Below are positions 43,413 through 51,400 of a stretch of 64,000 nucleotides of DNA, piece by piece. A model generated the notes under the pieces. It made no database searches and was not told the DNA's origin. It was given only the letters and a program-made list of their open reading frames with translations. Position 1 is the first letter of the stretch; each line of letters opens with the position of its first letter. The DNA is taken from the NCBI RefSeq assembly GCF_050574275.1, contig NZ_CP192260.1, positions 1,798,001-1,862,000 of the forward strand, given 5' to 3'. The stretch comes from Virgibacillus_F flavescens (GTDB taxonomy: Bacteria; Bacillota; Bacilli; Bacillales; Amphibacillaceae). A program made the translations under genes and the position numbers.

Positions 43413-44162
43413 GTGCAGGATAACCGGCAAAGTTCGGTGGTTGACACTACTTTGCGGGAACTAATGAACAGCAACAGAGAGGGGACAGAAAAAGCACACA
43501 GAAAAACGGTGCTTGTTCTTCTTTTCTATCATATGAATGGGATGGACTTGGGTTTAAGTGTTTTAAAGAAACTGCAGGAAACTACTGATGCGCGAATTAT
43601 AATTTGCCCAGATGAACAGATTCTAGCATATGCAAGTGTAACAAGTCTTGCAGAATCAGTTGGTCTTGACGACTTTATTTCGCTTGAAGAACTGGAATTG
43701 AAAAAAGAAAAAATCGATTATGTTTATATTCCTATTCTGCCTTTTTCTGTCGTATCAGATTTAATTAATTTTAACGATACGCGTCAATCTATCCGTTTAT
43801 TAATATGGGCATTAATGAGCGGAAAAAAAGTCAGTGCTTTCTCGGCCGGAGCTGATCCTTACCACGCTATCTGGCAGGAGTCCGAAATGAATCAAGGCAC
43901 AGCATTTTTAAAACAGGAAATGAAAAAGAAACTGCAGCTGCTCAGAGGGTTTGGAATCGATTTAATTGAACGTGCTGATGACGTATCAACTCATTACATA
44001 TCAGCTTTTAATAAAGAAAAAACGAAGGTTATAACTGCAGATAAAATGAAAAAATACGCCGCAACTGGGCGGAATTCATTTACATGTGTGAAAGGAACCA
44101 TCATTACACCTCTTGCTCGTGATGTTGCCAGAAAATATCACATCAAAATCGATGAGAAATGA
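43413..44162 (+). CDS. Microcompartment-associated flavoprotein-like protein, unknown
   Basis: 249 residues. It begins with a charged extension (about 1-28), then an alpha/beta domain starting KTVLVLLFYHMNGMDLGLSV and a second block DYVYIPILPFSVVSDLI, the order of a Rossmann-like flavoprotein domain. The end, KGTIITPLARDVARKYHIKI, resembles endings I associate with other BMC-locus proteins. No catalytic motif is certain. It sits between the third hexamer gene and the pentamer gene, so it belongs to the compartment; cofactor handling or core assembly are guesses. GTG start behind AAAGGAG. Confidence 0.5.
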   Translation: MQDNRQSSVVDTTLRELMNSNREGTEKAHRKTVLVLLFYHMNGMDLGLSVLKKLQETTDARIIICPDEQILAYASVTSLAESVGLDDFISLEELELKKEKIDYVYIPILPFSVVSDLINFNDTRQSIRLLIWALMSGKKVSAFSAGADPYHAIWQESEMNQGTAFLKQEMKKKLQLLRGFGIDLIERADDVSTHYISAFNKEKTKVITADKMKKYAATGRNSFTCVKGTIITPLARDVARKYHIKIDEK

Positions 44163-44175
44163 GGCGGTAGTTTAT

Positions 44176-44457
44176 ATGGAAATGGGCATTGTAGTTGGAA
44201 GAGTTACCGCAACCAGAAAAGACGAGAGATTAGTCGGGACAAAATTACTTATCACACAAACAATTGGAATAGACGGTGCCCCACTTGATTCCATACCAAT
44301 TATTACAGTTGATACTGTCGGAGCGGGGATTGGCGAAAAAGTTTTTTTTGTTAAAGGAAGTATGGCCTCGCGTGCTGTAAAAAACAAGGATGCCCCGGTA
44401 GATGCCGCAATTGTAGGCATCATCGACAGTTACGAATGTGAGAATGTGAAAGGGTGA
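44176..44457 (+). CDS. BMC-P pentameric vertex protein (EutN/CcmL family)
   Basis: 93 residues. The EutN/CcmL fold is recognisable: MGIVVGRVTATRKDERLVG, KLLITQTIG, VDTVGAGIGEKVFFVKGS and DAAIVGIIDSYE. These proteins cap the twelve vertices of the shell. ATG at 44176 behind GAGGCGG, which overlaps the preceding stop; a longer in-frame extension upstream is ruled out by the coding sequence of the previous gene. Confidence 0.95.
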   Translation: MEMGIVVGRVTATRKDERLVGTKLLITQTIGIDGAPLDSIPIITVDTVGAGIGEKVFFVKGSMASRAVKNKDAPVDAAIVGIIDSYECENVKG

Positions 44458-44467
44458 CAATGAGGTT

Positions 44468-46279
44468 ATGCAGGCTGAAAACGTAAAGCAAGCAATTCAG
44501 TGGAGAAAACTGATTGATGTACTGCTCGATGCTAACCATTATGCCGACCTTGTACTAAAAGATGGCTATATTATTAACACAGTAACACGGGAAATCTATT
44601 TGGCCGATGTTGCAATTAAAGGTGAATATATTCTAATGGTTGGGGACGCAAGTGGGTTAATAGGCAGCAGGACGAAGGTTGAAAATGTAAAAGGGAAATT
44701 TGTTTCTCCAGGCTTCATCGACTCGCATATGCACTTTGAAAGTGCCATGCTGACATGTACAGAATTTTCCAGGTTATCTATTCCAACTGGCACCACAACC
44801 ATAGTCGGCGATCCGCATGAGATAGGAAATGTGCTCGGTGTTCATGGTATGCAGGAAATGATTAAAGAGGCAAAGCTGCTTCCGAACCAGGTTTATTTTA
44901 CTGTTCCTTGTGCTGTTCCTGATGCTCCTGGACTTGAAACAGCTGGTTTTGAAGTTAATTCCACCCATATGGCTGAACTATTGAACGATACATATGTCCA
45001 AGGTATTGGTGAAATTCAGAGCTTCAGTAATATCCAACCGGTCTATGATAATGCACCGGAATTAATTGATGATCTGGTTGCAGCGGTTACGTACGCAAAA
45101 AGTATAGGTAAAACAGTTGAAGGTAATGCTCCAGGTCTATTTGGTAAAGAATTAGCCGCTCACATTATCAGCGGTGGAACTCAAATTTCCTGTCACGAAA
45201 CAACTACAAAAGAAGGTATGGTCGAGAAATTAAGGTATGGTGTTAGTGTATTTATGCGGGAAGGTTCCTCCCAGCGGAATATGGCAGAATGTATCCGTGC
45301 TATTACAGAAGACGGCCTGGATTCACGTCGAGCGATGCTTGTATCGGATGACATGGTACCGGAAGATTTGTTGAAAGATGGTCATATGAACGATTTGATT
45401 AGACGAACAATTGCTGAAGGCGTCGATCCTGTAGAGGCAATTCAGATGGCGACGATCAACCCTGCGACACATTTTGGGTTTAACGATGTTGGTATTTTGG
45501 CACCAGGAAAACGAGCGAACATTGCTGTTATTGATGATTTGAATAATATGATGATAGACCAAGTTTATCTCAGCGGAAAGCTGGCTGCTCAAAAAGGAGA
45601 ACTGACTATTAATCTAGCATCTTACACGTATCCGGACAGTGTTAAGAAGTCAGTGAAGCGAGCGCCTGTAAAAGCGGAGGACCTTTATATAAAAGCAAAA
45701 GGGAGTCGCGCAAGAGTACGGGCCGTAGTTGCGATACCGGACCAAAATCTTACCGGTGCAAAAGAATTCAGCCTGAATGTGTCGGACGATATTGTCAAGC
45801 CCTGTTTAAAGCAGGACGTTCTGCCACTTATTGTGATTGAAAGACATGGCAGAACGGGAAACATTGGAAAGGCATTTTTACATGGCTTTACGCTTCAAAG
45901 TGGAGCCATTGCGGAAAGTGTGGCACATGATACACACAACATAATCGTGACTGGCACTAATTATGAGGACATGGTAACAGCGGTTAATCGCGTCATCGCA
46001 ATGGATGGCGGTATTGCCATGATTAAAGACGGAAAAGTGGTTGGCGATCTGCCACTTCGAGTAGGTGGATTAATTACAGATGAACTTAGCGGCAGAGAAG
46101 TAAGTGAGCGAATTGCTAATCTGACCAAGCTTGCAAAAGATGAACTGGGATGTGGAATTCACGTTCCATTTATGCATCTTTCCTTCTGGTCACTTGTGAC
46201 AAGTCCAGAATGGAAAATTACAGACATGGGGTTAATCGACGTGGATAAATTCGAAATTCTTTCCCCTGTGATTGAATAA
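44468..46279 (+). CDS. Adenine-deaminase-like amidohydrolase; proposed 4-aminoimidazole deaminase
   Basis: 603 residues, full-length AdeC family with two domains. Metal-site residues seen: His87 and His89 in DSHMHFESAM, Glu182 in GIGEIQSF, His233 in SCHETTT and Asp294/295 in LVSDDM. The His in the GHA motif of adenine deaminases is Asn210 here (VEGNAPGLFG), and SDHE has become SCHE; the paralogue at 58275 keeps both. A changed metal ligand plus a position inside the shell operon argue for another substrate. An amino-azole is the natural choice: 4-aminoimidazole to 4-imidazolone, the reaction of aminoimidazolase. Loss of activity is the alternative. Confidence 0.82.
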   Translation: MQAENVKQAIQWRKLIDVLLDANHYADLVLKDGYIINTVTREIYLADVAIKGEYILMVGDASGLIGSRTKVENVKGKFVSPGFIDSHMHFESAMLTCTEFSRLSIPTGTTTIVGDPHEIGNVLGVHGMQEMIKEAKLLPNQVYFTVPCAVPDAPGLETAGFEVNSTHMAELLNDTYVQGIGEIQSFSNIQPVYDNAPELIDDLVAAVTYAKSIGKTVEGNAPGLFGKELAAHIISGGTQISCHETTTKEGMVEKLRYGVSVFMREGSSQRNMAECIRAITEDGLDSRRAMLVSDDMVPEDLLKDGHMNDLIRRTIAEGVDPVEAIQMATINPATHFGFNDVGILAPGKRANIAVIDDLNNMMIDQVYLSGKLAAQKGELTINLASYTYPDSVKKSVKRAPVKAEDLYIKAKGSRARVRAVVAIPDQNLTGAKEFSLNVSDDIVKPCLKQDVLPLIVIERHGRTGNIGKAFLHGFTLQSGAIAESVAHDTHNIIVTGTNYEDMVTAVNRVIAMDGGIAMIKDGKVVGDLPLRVGGLITDELSGREVSERIANLTKLAKDELGCGIHVPFMHLSFWSLVTSPEWKITDMGLIDVDKFEILSPVIE

Positions 46280-46292
46280 GGAGGCAGCGCGC

Positions 46293-46976
46293 ATGGCAGT
46301 AAAATTAGTCGATCTTTCACAAGAGATTTATCAAGGTATGCCGGTTTTTCCGCTGCATCAGCCTACACTAATTTTCCCAAATGTTACGCACGAGGAAAGC
46401 AAAGAAAAAGTGGGGTTCGAGTTTGCAACTAATAATCTATTAATAAATGAACATGGACCGACGCATACAGATGCGACTTATGAATACGATCCAAACGGAA
46501 AATACATCGATGAAATGCCTTTGGACTATTTCTATGGTCCTGCGGTATGTCTGGATTTATCTCATGTGTCTCCAGACGCTTACATCACGGCAGCAGAACT
46601 GGAGGCAGCATTGAAAAAGTCACAGCAAGTGCTCGATAAAGGTGATATCGTTCTGCTCTACACCGGGCATTATAATCGAAAATATGGAACAGATGAATGG
46701 TTGACACACTACACCGGACTTGATTACGAAGGTGCTGCATGGCTAGCTGAAAAAGGCGTGGTGAATATCGGTATCGATGCACCCGCAATCGATAACCCCA
46801 TGGATCCAAAATTTTCAGGTCATCTGGTTTGCCGAGAGTACGGGATATCGAACACAGAAAACCTGGCCAATTTGAATGAAGTAGCAGGAAAACGATTTCT
46901 CTATTTTGGCCTGCCCCTGAAAATAAGAAAAGGTACCGGATCACCAATTCGGGCTGTGGCAGTGTTTTTGGATTAG
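46293..46976 (+). CDS. Cyclase-family metal hydrolase; proposed 4-imidazolone ring opener
   Basis: About 227 residues. It has the cyclase/kynurenine-formamidase motif HGPTHTDAT (pattern HGTHxD) and the second conserved area GHLVCREYGISNTENL. Members hydrolyse amide, formamide and cyclic imide or lactam-like bonds. The ATG at 46293 lies eight bases after AAGGAGG. Given its place in the operon after the deaminase, I infer hydrolysis of 4-imidazolone to formiminoglycine. Direct family evidence covers only the hydrolase class. Confidence 0.8.
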   Translation: MAVKLVDLSQEIYQGMPVFPLHQPTLIFPNVTHEESKEKVGFEFATNNLLINEHGPTHTDATYEYDPNGKYIDEMPLDYFYGPAVCLDLSHVSPDAYITAAELEAALKKSQQVLDKGDIVLLYTGHYNRKYGTDEWLTHYTGLDYEGAAWLAEKGVVNIGIDAPAIDNPMDPKFSGHLVCREYGISNTENLANLNEVAGKRFLYFGLPLKIRKGTGSPIRAVAVFLD

Positions 46977-47038
46977 TGGTGGGTGATAGGCGTTGAGATC
47001 GTGCAGTGTTTGGGAGAAGTCGCGCACCACGCGTCAGC

Positions 47039-47170
47039 GCGCGAAATTCAGGGGTGGATGCGCGATATCCACTGGTCGGTGCGCGAATTCAAAAGCAGGT
47101 TGCGCGATATCCACCGGTCACTGCGCGAATCCAAACAACTACTGCGCGAAATCCCCCCACCACCGCACGA
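47039..47170. repeat. 21-nt repeat array, locus 3, inside the microcompartment operon
   Basis: Seven units beginning GCGCGAAAT/GCGCGATAT/GCGCGAATC at 47039, 47060, 47081, 47102, 47123, 47144 and 47165 (the last GCACGA), each exactly 21 bases apart. The core GCGCGAAATNCA matches the GAAATACA core of the arrays near 30.6 and 32.0 kb. It fills the 224-base gap between two operon genes and ends 16 bases before the next ribosome binding site. No gene. Confidence 0.9.
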
Positions 47171-47200
47171 TTTTCGTAGTGATCGAAAGGAGTATGTGAA

Positions 47201-47818
47201 ATGGTCAATGTACAACCTAAGATTAAAAAGGAAATAATCATACCGCCATATGAAGGAAGAAGTGCTGTTTTGATGCCTGGTGAAGAGCTGGTTATCATCG
47301 ATGTGGATGGAAAACAGGTAGGGGATTTTGTTTGTTTTAACCGGCATGATCCGAAAGAGTTCGTTTCACCTGTTCATATGAGAGCTTCACTCAGCAGTAT
47401 TCGATTAAAAGCTGGCGATTCACTGTTCAGCAATAGGCGTCGCCCCATTATGAGGTTTATGGAAGATACGGTTGGCAAGCATGATTTCTTTTTTCCTGCA
47501 TGTGACTATTATCGTTATAAAGTAGATTATGATTCAGAGGATCATCCAAACTGCCATGACAATCTTAAGAAAGCATTGGAATTGCATGGATTGGGCAACG
47601 AACCAGTGCCAGATCCAATCAACTGGTTTATGAATAATGTCTTAAATGAAGCAGGAGATTACGAGATTAATGAACCGTTATCTAAACCTGGTGATTATGT
47701 CAGGTTACGTGCATTAGAAGAAGTAGTTATCGCGTGCTCCACCTGCTCGCAGGACATGGCGCCTGTTAATGGATGGAAAGTGACTCAGTTGAAAATGCAG
47801 ATCCTGGAGGCGAACTAA
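47201..47818 (+). CDS. DUF1989 (urea carboxylase-associated) protein; proposed formiminoglycine deiminase
   Basis: 205 residues, single DUF1989 domain: IIPPYEGRSAVLMPGEELVI, VGDFVCFNRHDPKEFVSPVH, FFPACDYYRY with a conserved Cys, and VIACSTCSQDMAPVNGW with a Cys pair and the end signature of the family. Relatives are subunits of carboxyguanidine deiminase, as I recall, so C=NH hydrolysis is within the family. That would fit removal of ammonia from formiminoglycine to N-formylglycine. The stop is directly followed by the ATG of the M20 gene. Confidence 0.8.
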   Translation: MVNVQPKIKKEIIIPPYEGRSAVLMPGEELVIIDVDGKQVGDFVCFNRHDPKEFVSPVHMRASLSSIRLKAGDSLFSNRRRPIMRFMEDTVGKHDFFFPACDYYRYKVDYDSEDHPNCHDNLKKALELHGLGNEPVPDPINWFMNNVLNEAGDYEINEPLSKPGDYVRLRALEEVVIACSTCSQDMAPVNGWKVTQLKMQILEAN

Positions 47819-48946
47819 ATGGATGCTGTTCCATTTCTGCAGAATGTGATCCGCCATGATAGTTCCAATCCACCAGGTAATGAACATACAATTGCGAATC
47901 TATTTGCTGAACGATGTGAATCGTCAGGGATCCCATATCGAGTATCTAGGATAGCTGACAATAGAAGCAATTTTGAGATCGAGTTACCAGGTGAAGGCGA
48001 TGAAACCTTACTATTTTGTGGTCATATGGATACGGTTTTGCCAGGAGAACAGCCGTGGTTGTATGCCCCGCATTCAGGTAAACTGGATGGCAATAAGCTT
48101 TATGGTCGCGGTGCATCTGACATGAAAAGCGGTCTTTGTGCAATGTTCCTTGCTGTTGAATCATTGTTTAAGGAAAAGAAGCGGTTGCCTATGAATATCA
48201 AATTCCTGGCTACTGCTGGTGAAGAGGTAGACAGCTGTGGCGCTCTTCATTATTTACAGAATCAAGGTTTGGATAACGTGAAGGCAATTGTTATCGGCGA
48301 GCCGACAAATGAAAAAGTTGTGGTTGGCCATAAGGGTGCATTGTGGCTTGAAATCGTAACTATCGGAAAAACAGCACACGGATCCATGCCTGCGAATGGA
48401 ATTAACGCAGTGGAGTGGATGAAACTGGTTCTGGAAATGATAGAGACGTTAAAGTCTGAATGGAAAATTGCTGCGAGCCCACTTGGTGCAAGCAGTCTAG
48501 CTGTGACGAAAATAAACGGCGGGGTACAAACGAACGTAATTCCGGACCGCTGCAGTTTACATGTTGATATTAGATCAATTCCACCACAATCACACGAACA
48601 ATTACTTGAAAAAATAAAACATAGACTGAGCGAAATATTTTCAAACGATCAATCTCCTGCGTTTCAAGTGAAAATGCTATTGAACCGCCCATCAATTTTA
48701 ACCGATAAATCAAGTTCCATTATCACGACAGCCCTAGATCTTAAAGAACAGGAGTCTACATACGGTGTTTCCTATTACACGGATGGAGCTGTATTAAATC
48801 CAGAAAGTAAAATTCCAACATTGATTTATGGACCGGGAGACGAGAAGCTTGCCCATCAGCCAAATGAGTACGTAGACGTTCATGCATATTTACGTTCAAT
48901 CGATTTCTATAAAAATTTAGCCATTAATTTTACTGCGTTGTCTTAA
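47819..48946 (+). CDS. M20-family metallohydrolase (ArgE/DapE/YgeY-like); proposed N-formylglycine hydrolase
   Basis: 375 residues with the full M20 dizinc set: His69 and Asp71 in FCGHMDT, Asp101 in GASDMKSG, Glu135/136 in TAGEEVDS, a Glu in VIGEPTN and a His in LAHQPNEY near the end; the dimerisation domain lies at about 175-285. Such enzymes remove acyl groups from amino acids. ATG immediately after the DUF1989 stop, so the two are coupled and probably consecutive in the pathway. E. coli YgeY in the anaerobic urate/xanthine cluster is a family relative. Confidence 0.85.
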   Translation: MDAVPFLQNVIRHDSSNPPGNEHTIANLFAERCESSGIPYRVSRIADNRSNFEIELPGEGDETLLFCGHMDTVLPGEQPWLYAPHSGKLDGNKLYGRGASDMKSGLCAMFLAVESLFKEKKRLPMNIKFLATAGEEVDSCGALHYLQNQGLDNVKAIVIGEPTNEKVVVGHKGALWLEIVTIGKTAHGSMPANGINAVEWMKLVLEMIETLKSEWKIAASPLGASSLAVTKINGGVQTNVIPDRCSLHVDIRSIPPQSHEQLLEKIKHRLSEIFSNDQSPAFQVKMLLNRPSILTDKSSSIITTALDLKEQESTYGVSYYTDGAVLNPESKIPTLIYGPGDEKLAHQPNEYVDVHAYLRSIDFYKNLAINFTALS

Positions 48947-48965
48947 AAAGTAAGGGGGGATTGGA

Positions 48966-50306
48966 TTGGCCACCACATTAATTAAGAATGCTCAGATCAT
49001 TACGATGAATGCAAAGGAAGAAATTATATATGGGGATTTATTGATAGAAAATGACAGAATTAAAGAGATTGGCAGGGATTTAGGGTTTGCTGCCGACAAA
49101 GTAATTGATGCAAAAAATAAAACGGTGATACCTGGTTTTATCCAAACACATTTACACCTTTGCCAAACATTGTTTCGAGGTCAGGCAGATGATTTGGAAT
49201 TAATGGATTGGCTGCAGAAAAAGATTTGGCCGCTTGAAGCTGCTCATGACGAAGAATCAAGTTATTATTCTGCGATGCTCGGTCTTGGGGAACTGATTCA
49301 AAGCGGCACTACGACGATTGTTGATATGGAAACAGTCAATCATACGGATTCAGCTTTTCAAGCAATGGCTGAAAGCGGGATGCGCTGCCTGGCAGGGAAA
49401 GTTATGATGGATGCTGGAAGTGATATGCCTGAATTGTTAAAAGAAGATACAACAAAGTCCATCAAAAAGAGCGTCGAACTTCTTGAAAAGTGGCATCAGT
49501 TTGACAATGGCAGACTGCAGTATGCGTTTTGTCCGCGATTTGTTGTTTCGTGTACCGAAGAGCTGTTGCTGGAAGTGCGGGATTTATCTAAACATTACCA
49601 GGTAAAGGTGCACACGCACGCATCAGAAAATCGCGGAGAAATAGAAATTGTTGAGCAGCAGAAAGGTATGCGAAATGTAGTATATCTTGATCATATTGGT
49701 CTTGCGAACGAAAACCTCATATTAGCGCATTGTGTTTGGCTTGATAGTGAGGAGAAACGCATTATTAAAGAGCGCGGGATAAAAATGAGTCACTGCCCAG
49801 GCTCCAACTTAAAATTGGCATCAGGGATTGCGGATGTGCCGGAGTTACTGATTCTTGATGCAAATATCAGTTTAGGTGCTGACGGAGCACCATGTAACAA
49901 TAATCTGGATATGTTTAATGAAATGAGATTGGCTTCATTAATTCAAAAACCCAAACACGGACCTACTTCTATGGATGCAAGAACTGTTTTTCGGATGGCT
50001 ACAATAGGTGGGGCAAAAGCAGTTGGGCTAGATCACGAGATCGGAAGTATTGAAGTTGGCAAAAAGGCAGATTTAGTGATAGTTGACCTGGTTAATTTTC
50101 ATACATATCCTTCGTATGACCTTGATCCTATATCCAGAATTGTATATTCCGCTACGCGTGCTGACGTGGATACAACTATTATCAACGGTGAGATAGTTAT
50201 GGAAAATAAAGCGGTTAAAACGATAGACAAAAATATTGTACTCCGCGAAGCAAATAAATCCATCGCAAGACTGTTAAAACGAGTACCTTCGATTGTGAAA
50301 ATTTAA
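48966..50306 (+). CDS. Atz/Trz-type aminohydrolase (SsnA/8-oxoguanine-deaminase-like); proposed guanine deaminase
   Basis: 446 residues. Metal ligands are seen in THLHLCQTLFRG (HxH), HTHASENRGE, LAHCVWL and the Asp in LGADGAPCNNN, the set typical of deaminases that act on guanine, 8-oxoguanine, S-adenosylhomocysteine or triazines. The TTG start lies six bases after AAGGGGGGA. In a locus that ends in xanthine dehydrogenase, guanine to xanthine is the simplest reaction. E. coli SsnA holds the same place in its purine cluster. Confidence 0.82.
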   Translation: MATTLIKNAQIITMNAKEEIIYGDLLIENDRIKEIGRDLGFAADKVIDAKNKTVIPGFIQTHLHLCQTLFRGQADDLELMDWLQKKIWPLEAAHDEESSYYSAMLGLGELIQSGTTTIVDMETVNHTDSAFQAMAESGMRCLAGKVMMDAGSDMPELLKEDTTKSIKKSVELLEKWHQFDNGRLQYAFCPRFVVSCTEELLLEVRDLSKHYQVKVHTHASENRGEIEIVEQQKGMRNVVYLDHIGLANENLILAHCVWLDSEEKRIIKERGIKMSHCPGSNLKLASGIADVPELLILDANISLGADGAPCNNNLDMFNEMRLASLIQKPKHGPTSMDARTVFRMATIGGAKAVGLDHEIGSIEVGKKADLVIVDLVNFHTYPSYDLDPISRIVYSATRADVDTTIINGEIVMENKAVKTIDKNIVLREANKSIARLLKRVPSIVKI

Positions 50307-50324
50307 CGGAAAGAAGATGGCTAT

Positions 50325-50813
50325 ATGAAAACCTTTCAATTACAAGTAAACGGACAAGAAAAATCAGTTACTTGTGCGCAAACTAAAACGCTGCTTGACG
50401 TTCTGCGGGATGATTTTGATTTAACTGGGAGTAAGGAATGTTGCGGGAAAGGTGAATGTGGTTCATGCACAGTATTAATGGATGGCGTATCTGTTTGCTC
50501 ATGTCTTGTTCTGATCGGTCAGATGAATAAAGAAACGATAACCACAGTTGAAGGAGTTGGTACAACAGAGCATATGGATGTTATACAGCAGACGTTCTCA
50601 GACGAAGGTGCAACACAATGTGGATATTGTACGCCTGGATTTATTGTAAATGCCCGATCATTTTTGAATAATATTCATGAAGTTCCAACTGTCAGTGAGA
50701 TCAAAACCGCACTTGGAGGAAACCTGTGCAGGTGCACTGGTTACACGAAAATTATTAAGGCTGTACAAACAGCTGCAGAAAGACAATTGTCAGCGGAAGA
50801 AGCAAGCACTTGA
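50325..50813 (+). CDS. Xanthine dehydrogenase 2Fe-2S subunit
   Basis: 162 residues. The two 2Fe-2S sites are complete: CCGKGECGSC with a fourth Cys in GVSVCSC, and CGYCTPGF followed by CRCTGY. This is the small (CoxS/XdhE-like) subunit that passes electrons from molybdopterin to FAD. Start behind GAAAGAAG; the stop overlaps the next start. Confidence 0.94.
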   Translation: MKTFQLQVNGQEKSVTCAQTKTLLDVLRDDFDLTGSKECCGKGECGSCTVLMDGVSVCSCLVLIGQMNKETITTVEGVGTTEHMDVIQQTFSDEGATQCGYCTPGFIVNARSFLNNIHEVPTVSEIKTALGGNLCRCTGYTKIIKAVQTAAERQLSAEEAST

Positions 50814-51400
50814 CCAGTAATAGAATTTCAGCAATTTTACTGGCGGCAGGTTTCTCCAGCCGGATGGGAAAATTAAAGGCGTTGCTTCCCTGGGAGGGAA
50901 TACCACTGATTAACTACCAGATTGAACAACTGCAACAAGCTGGAATCGATGAAATTATTGTCGTGCTTGGCTATCAATCTGATCAAATAAAACGTGTGAT
51001 TTCAAAATTTGCTGTTAAAACGATCGTAAACGAACAGTACGAACAAGGTAAAAGCTCCTCAATCTGTAAAGGTGCAGAAAGTATCTCGCATGACACGGAA
51101 GGTATTGTCGTTACTGCAGTTGATCAGCCTGTACCATGCCAAACACTTAAGTATCTAATCCTTCATCTTACATCATACCAGCCTGCAGCGGTAATTCCAG
51201 TCTATCAAGGCAAAAGCGGGCATCCTATTTTGTTCCACAAAGATATACGCAAAGATCTGCTAACTGTGAAAGAAGAAACAAAAGGAATGAGGGACATTAT
51301 CCAAAACCATCACAATATAGTAGCGTACCTACCAGTAAATGATTCTGCTATTCTATTAAACTTTAACAATCCAAGTGATTATAAAGGGGGGATGACATGA
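50810..51400 (+). CDS. Molybdenum cofactor nucleotidyltransferase (MocA/YgfJ-like)
   Basis: 196 residues. Nucleotidyltransferase signature ILLAAGFSSRMGKLKALLPW at residues 9-28 region, and VVTAVDQPV for the metal-binding Asp. MocA-type proteins attach CMP (or GMP) to molybdopterin for enzymes of the xanthine dehydrogenase family. TTG start overlapping the preceding stop (TTGA). Confidence 0.9.
   Translation: MTSNRISAILLAAGFSSRMGKLKALLPWEGIPLINYQIEQLQQAGIDEIIVVLGYQSDQIKRVISKFAVKTIVNEQYEQGKSSSICKGAESISHDTEGIVVTAVDQPVPCQTLKYLILHLTSYQPAAVIPVYQGKSGHPILFHKDIRKDLLTVKEETKGMRDIIQNHHNIVAYLPVNDSAILLNFNNPSDYKGGMT

Noticed and set aside
41411..44457. Ethanolamine- or propanediol-type microcompartment
   Set aside because: No B12 enzyme, no aldehyde or alcohol dehydrogenase and no phosphotransacylase in the operon.
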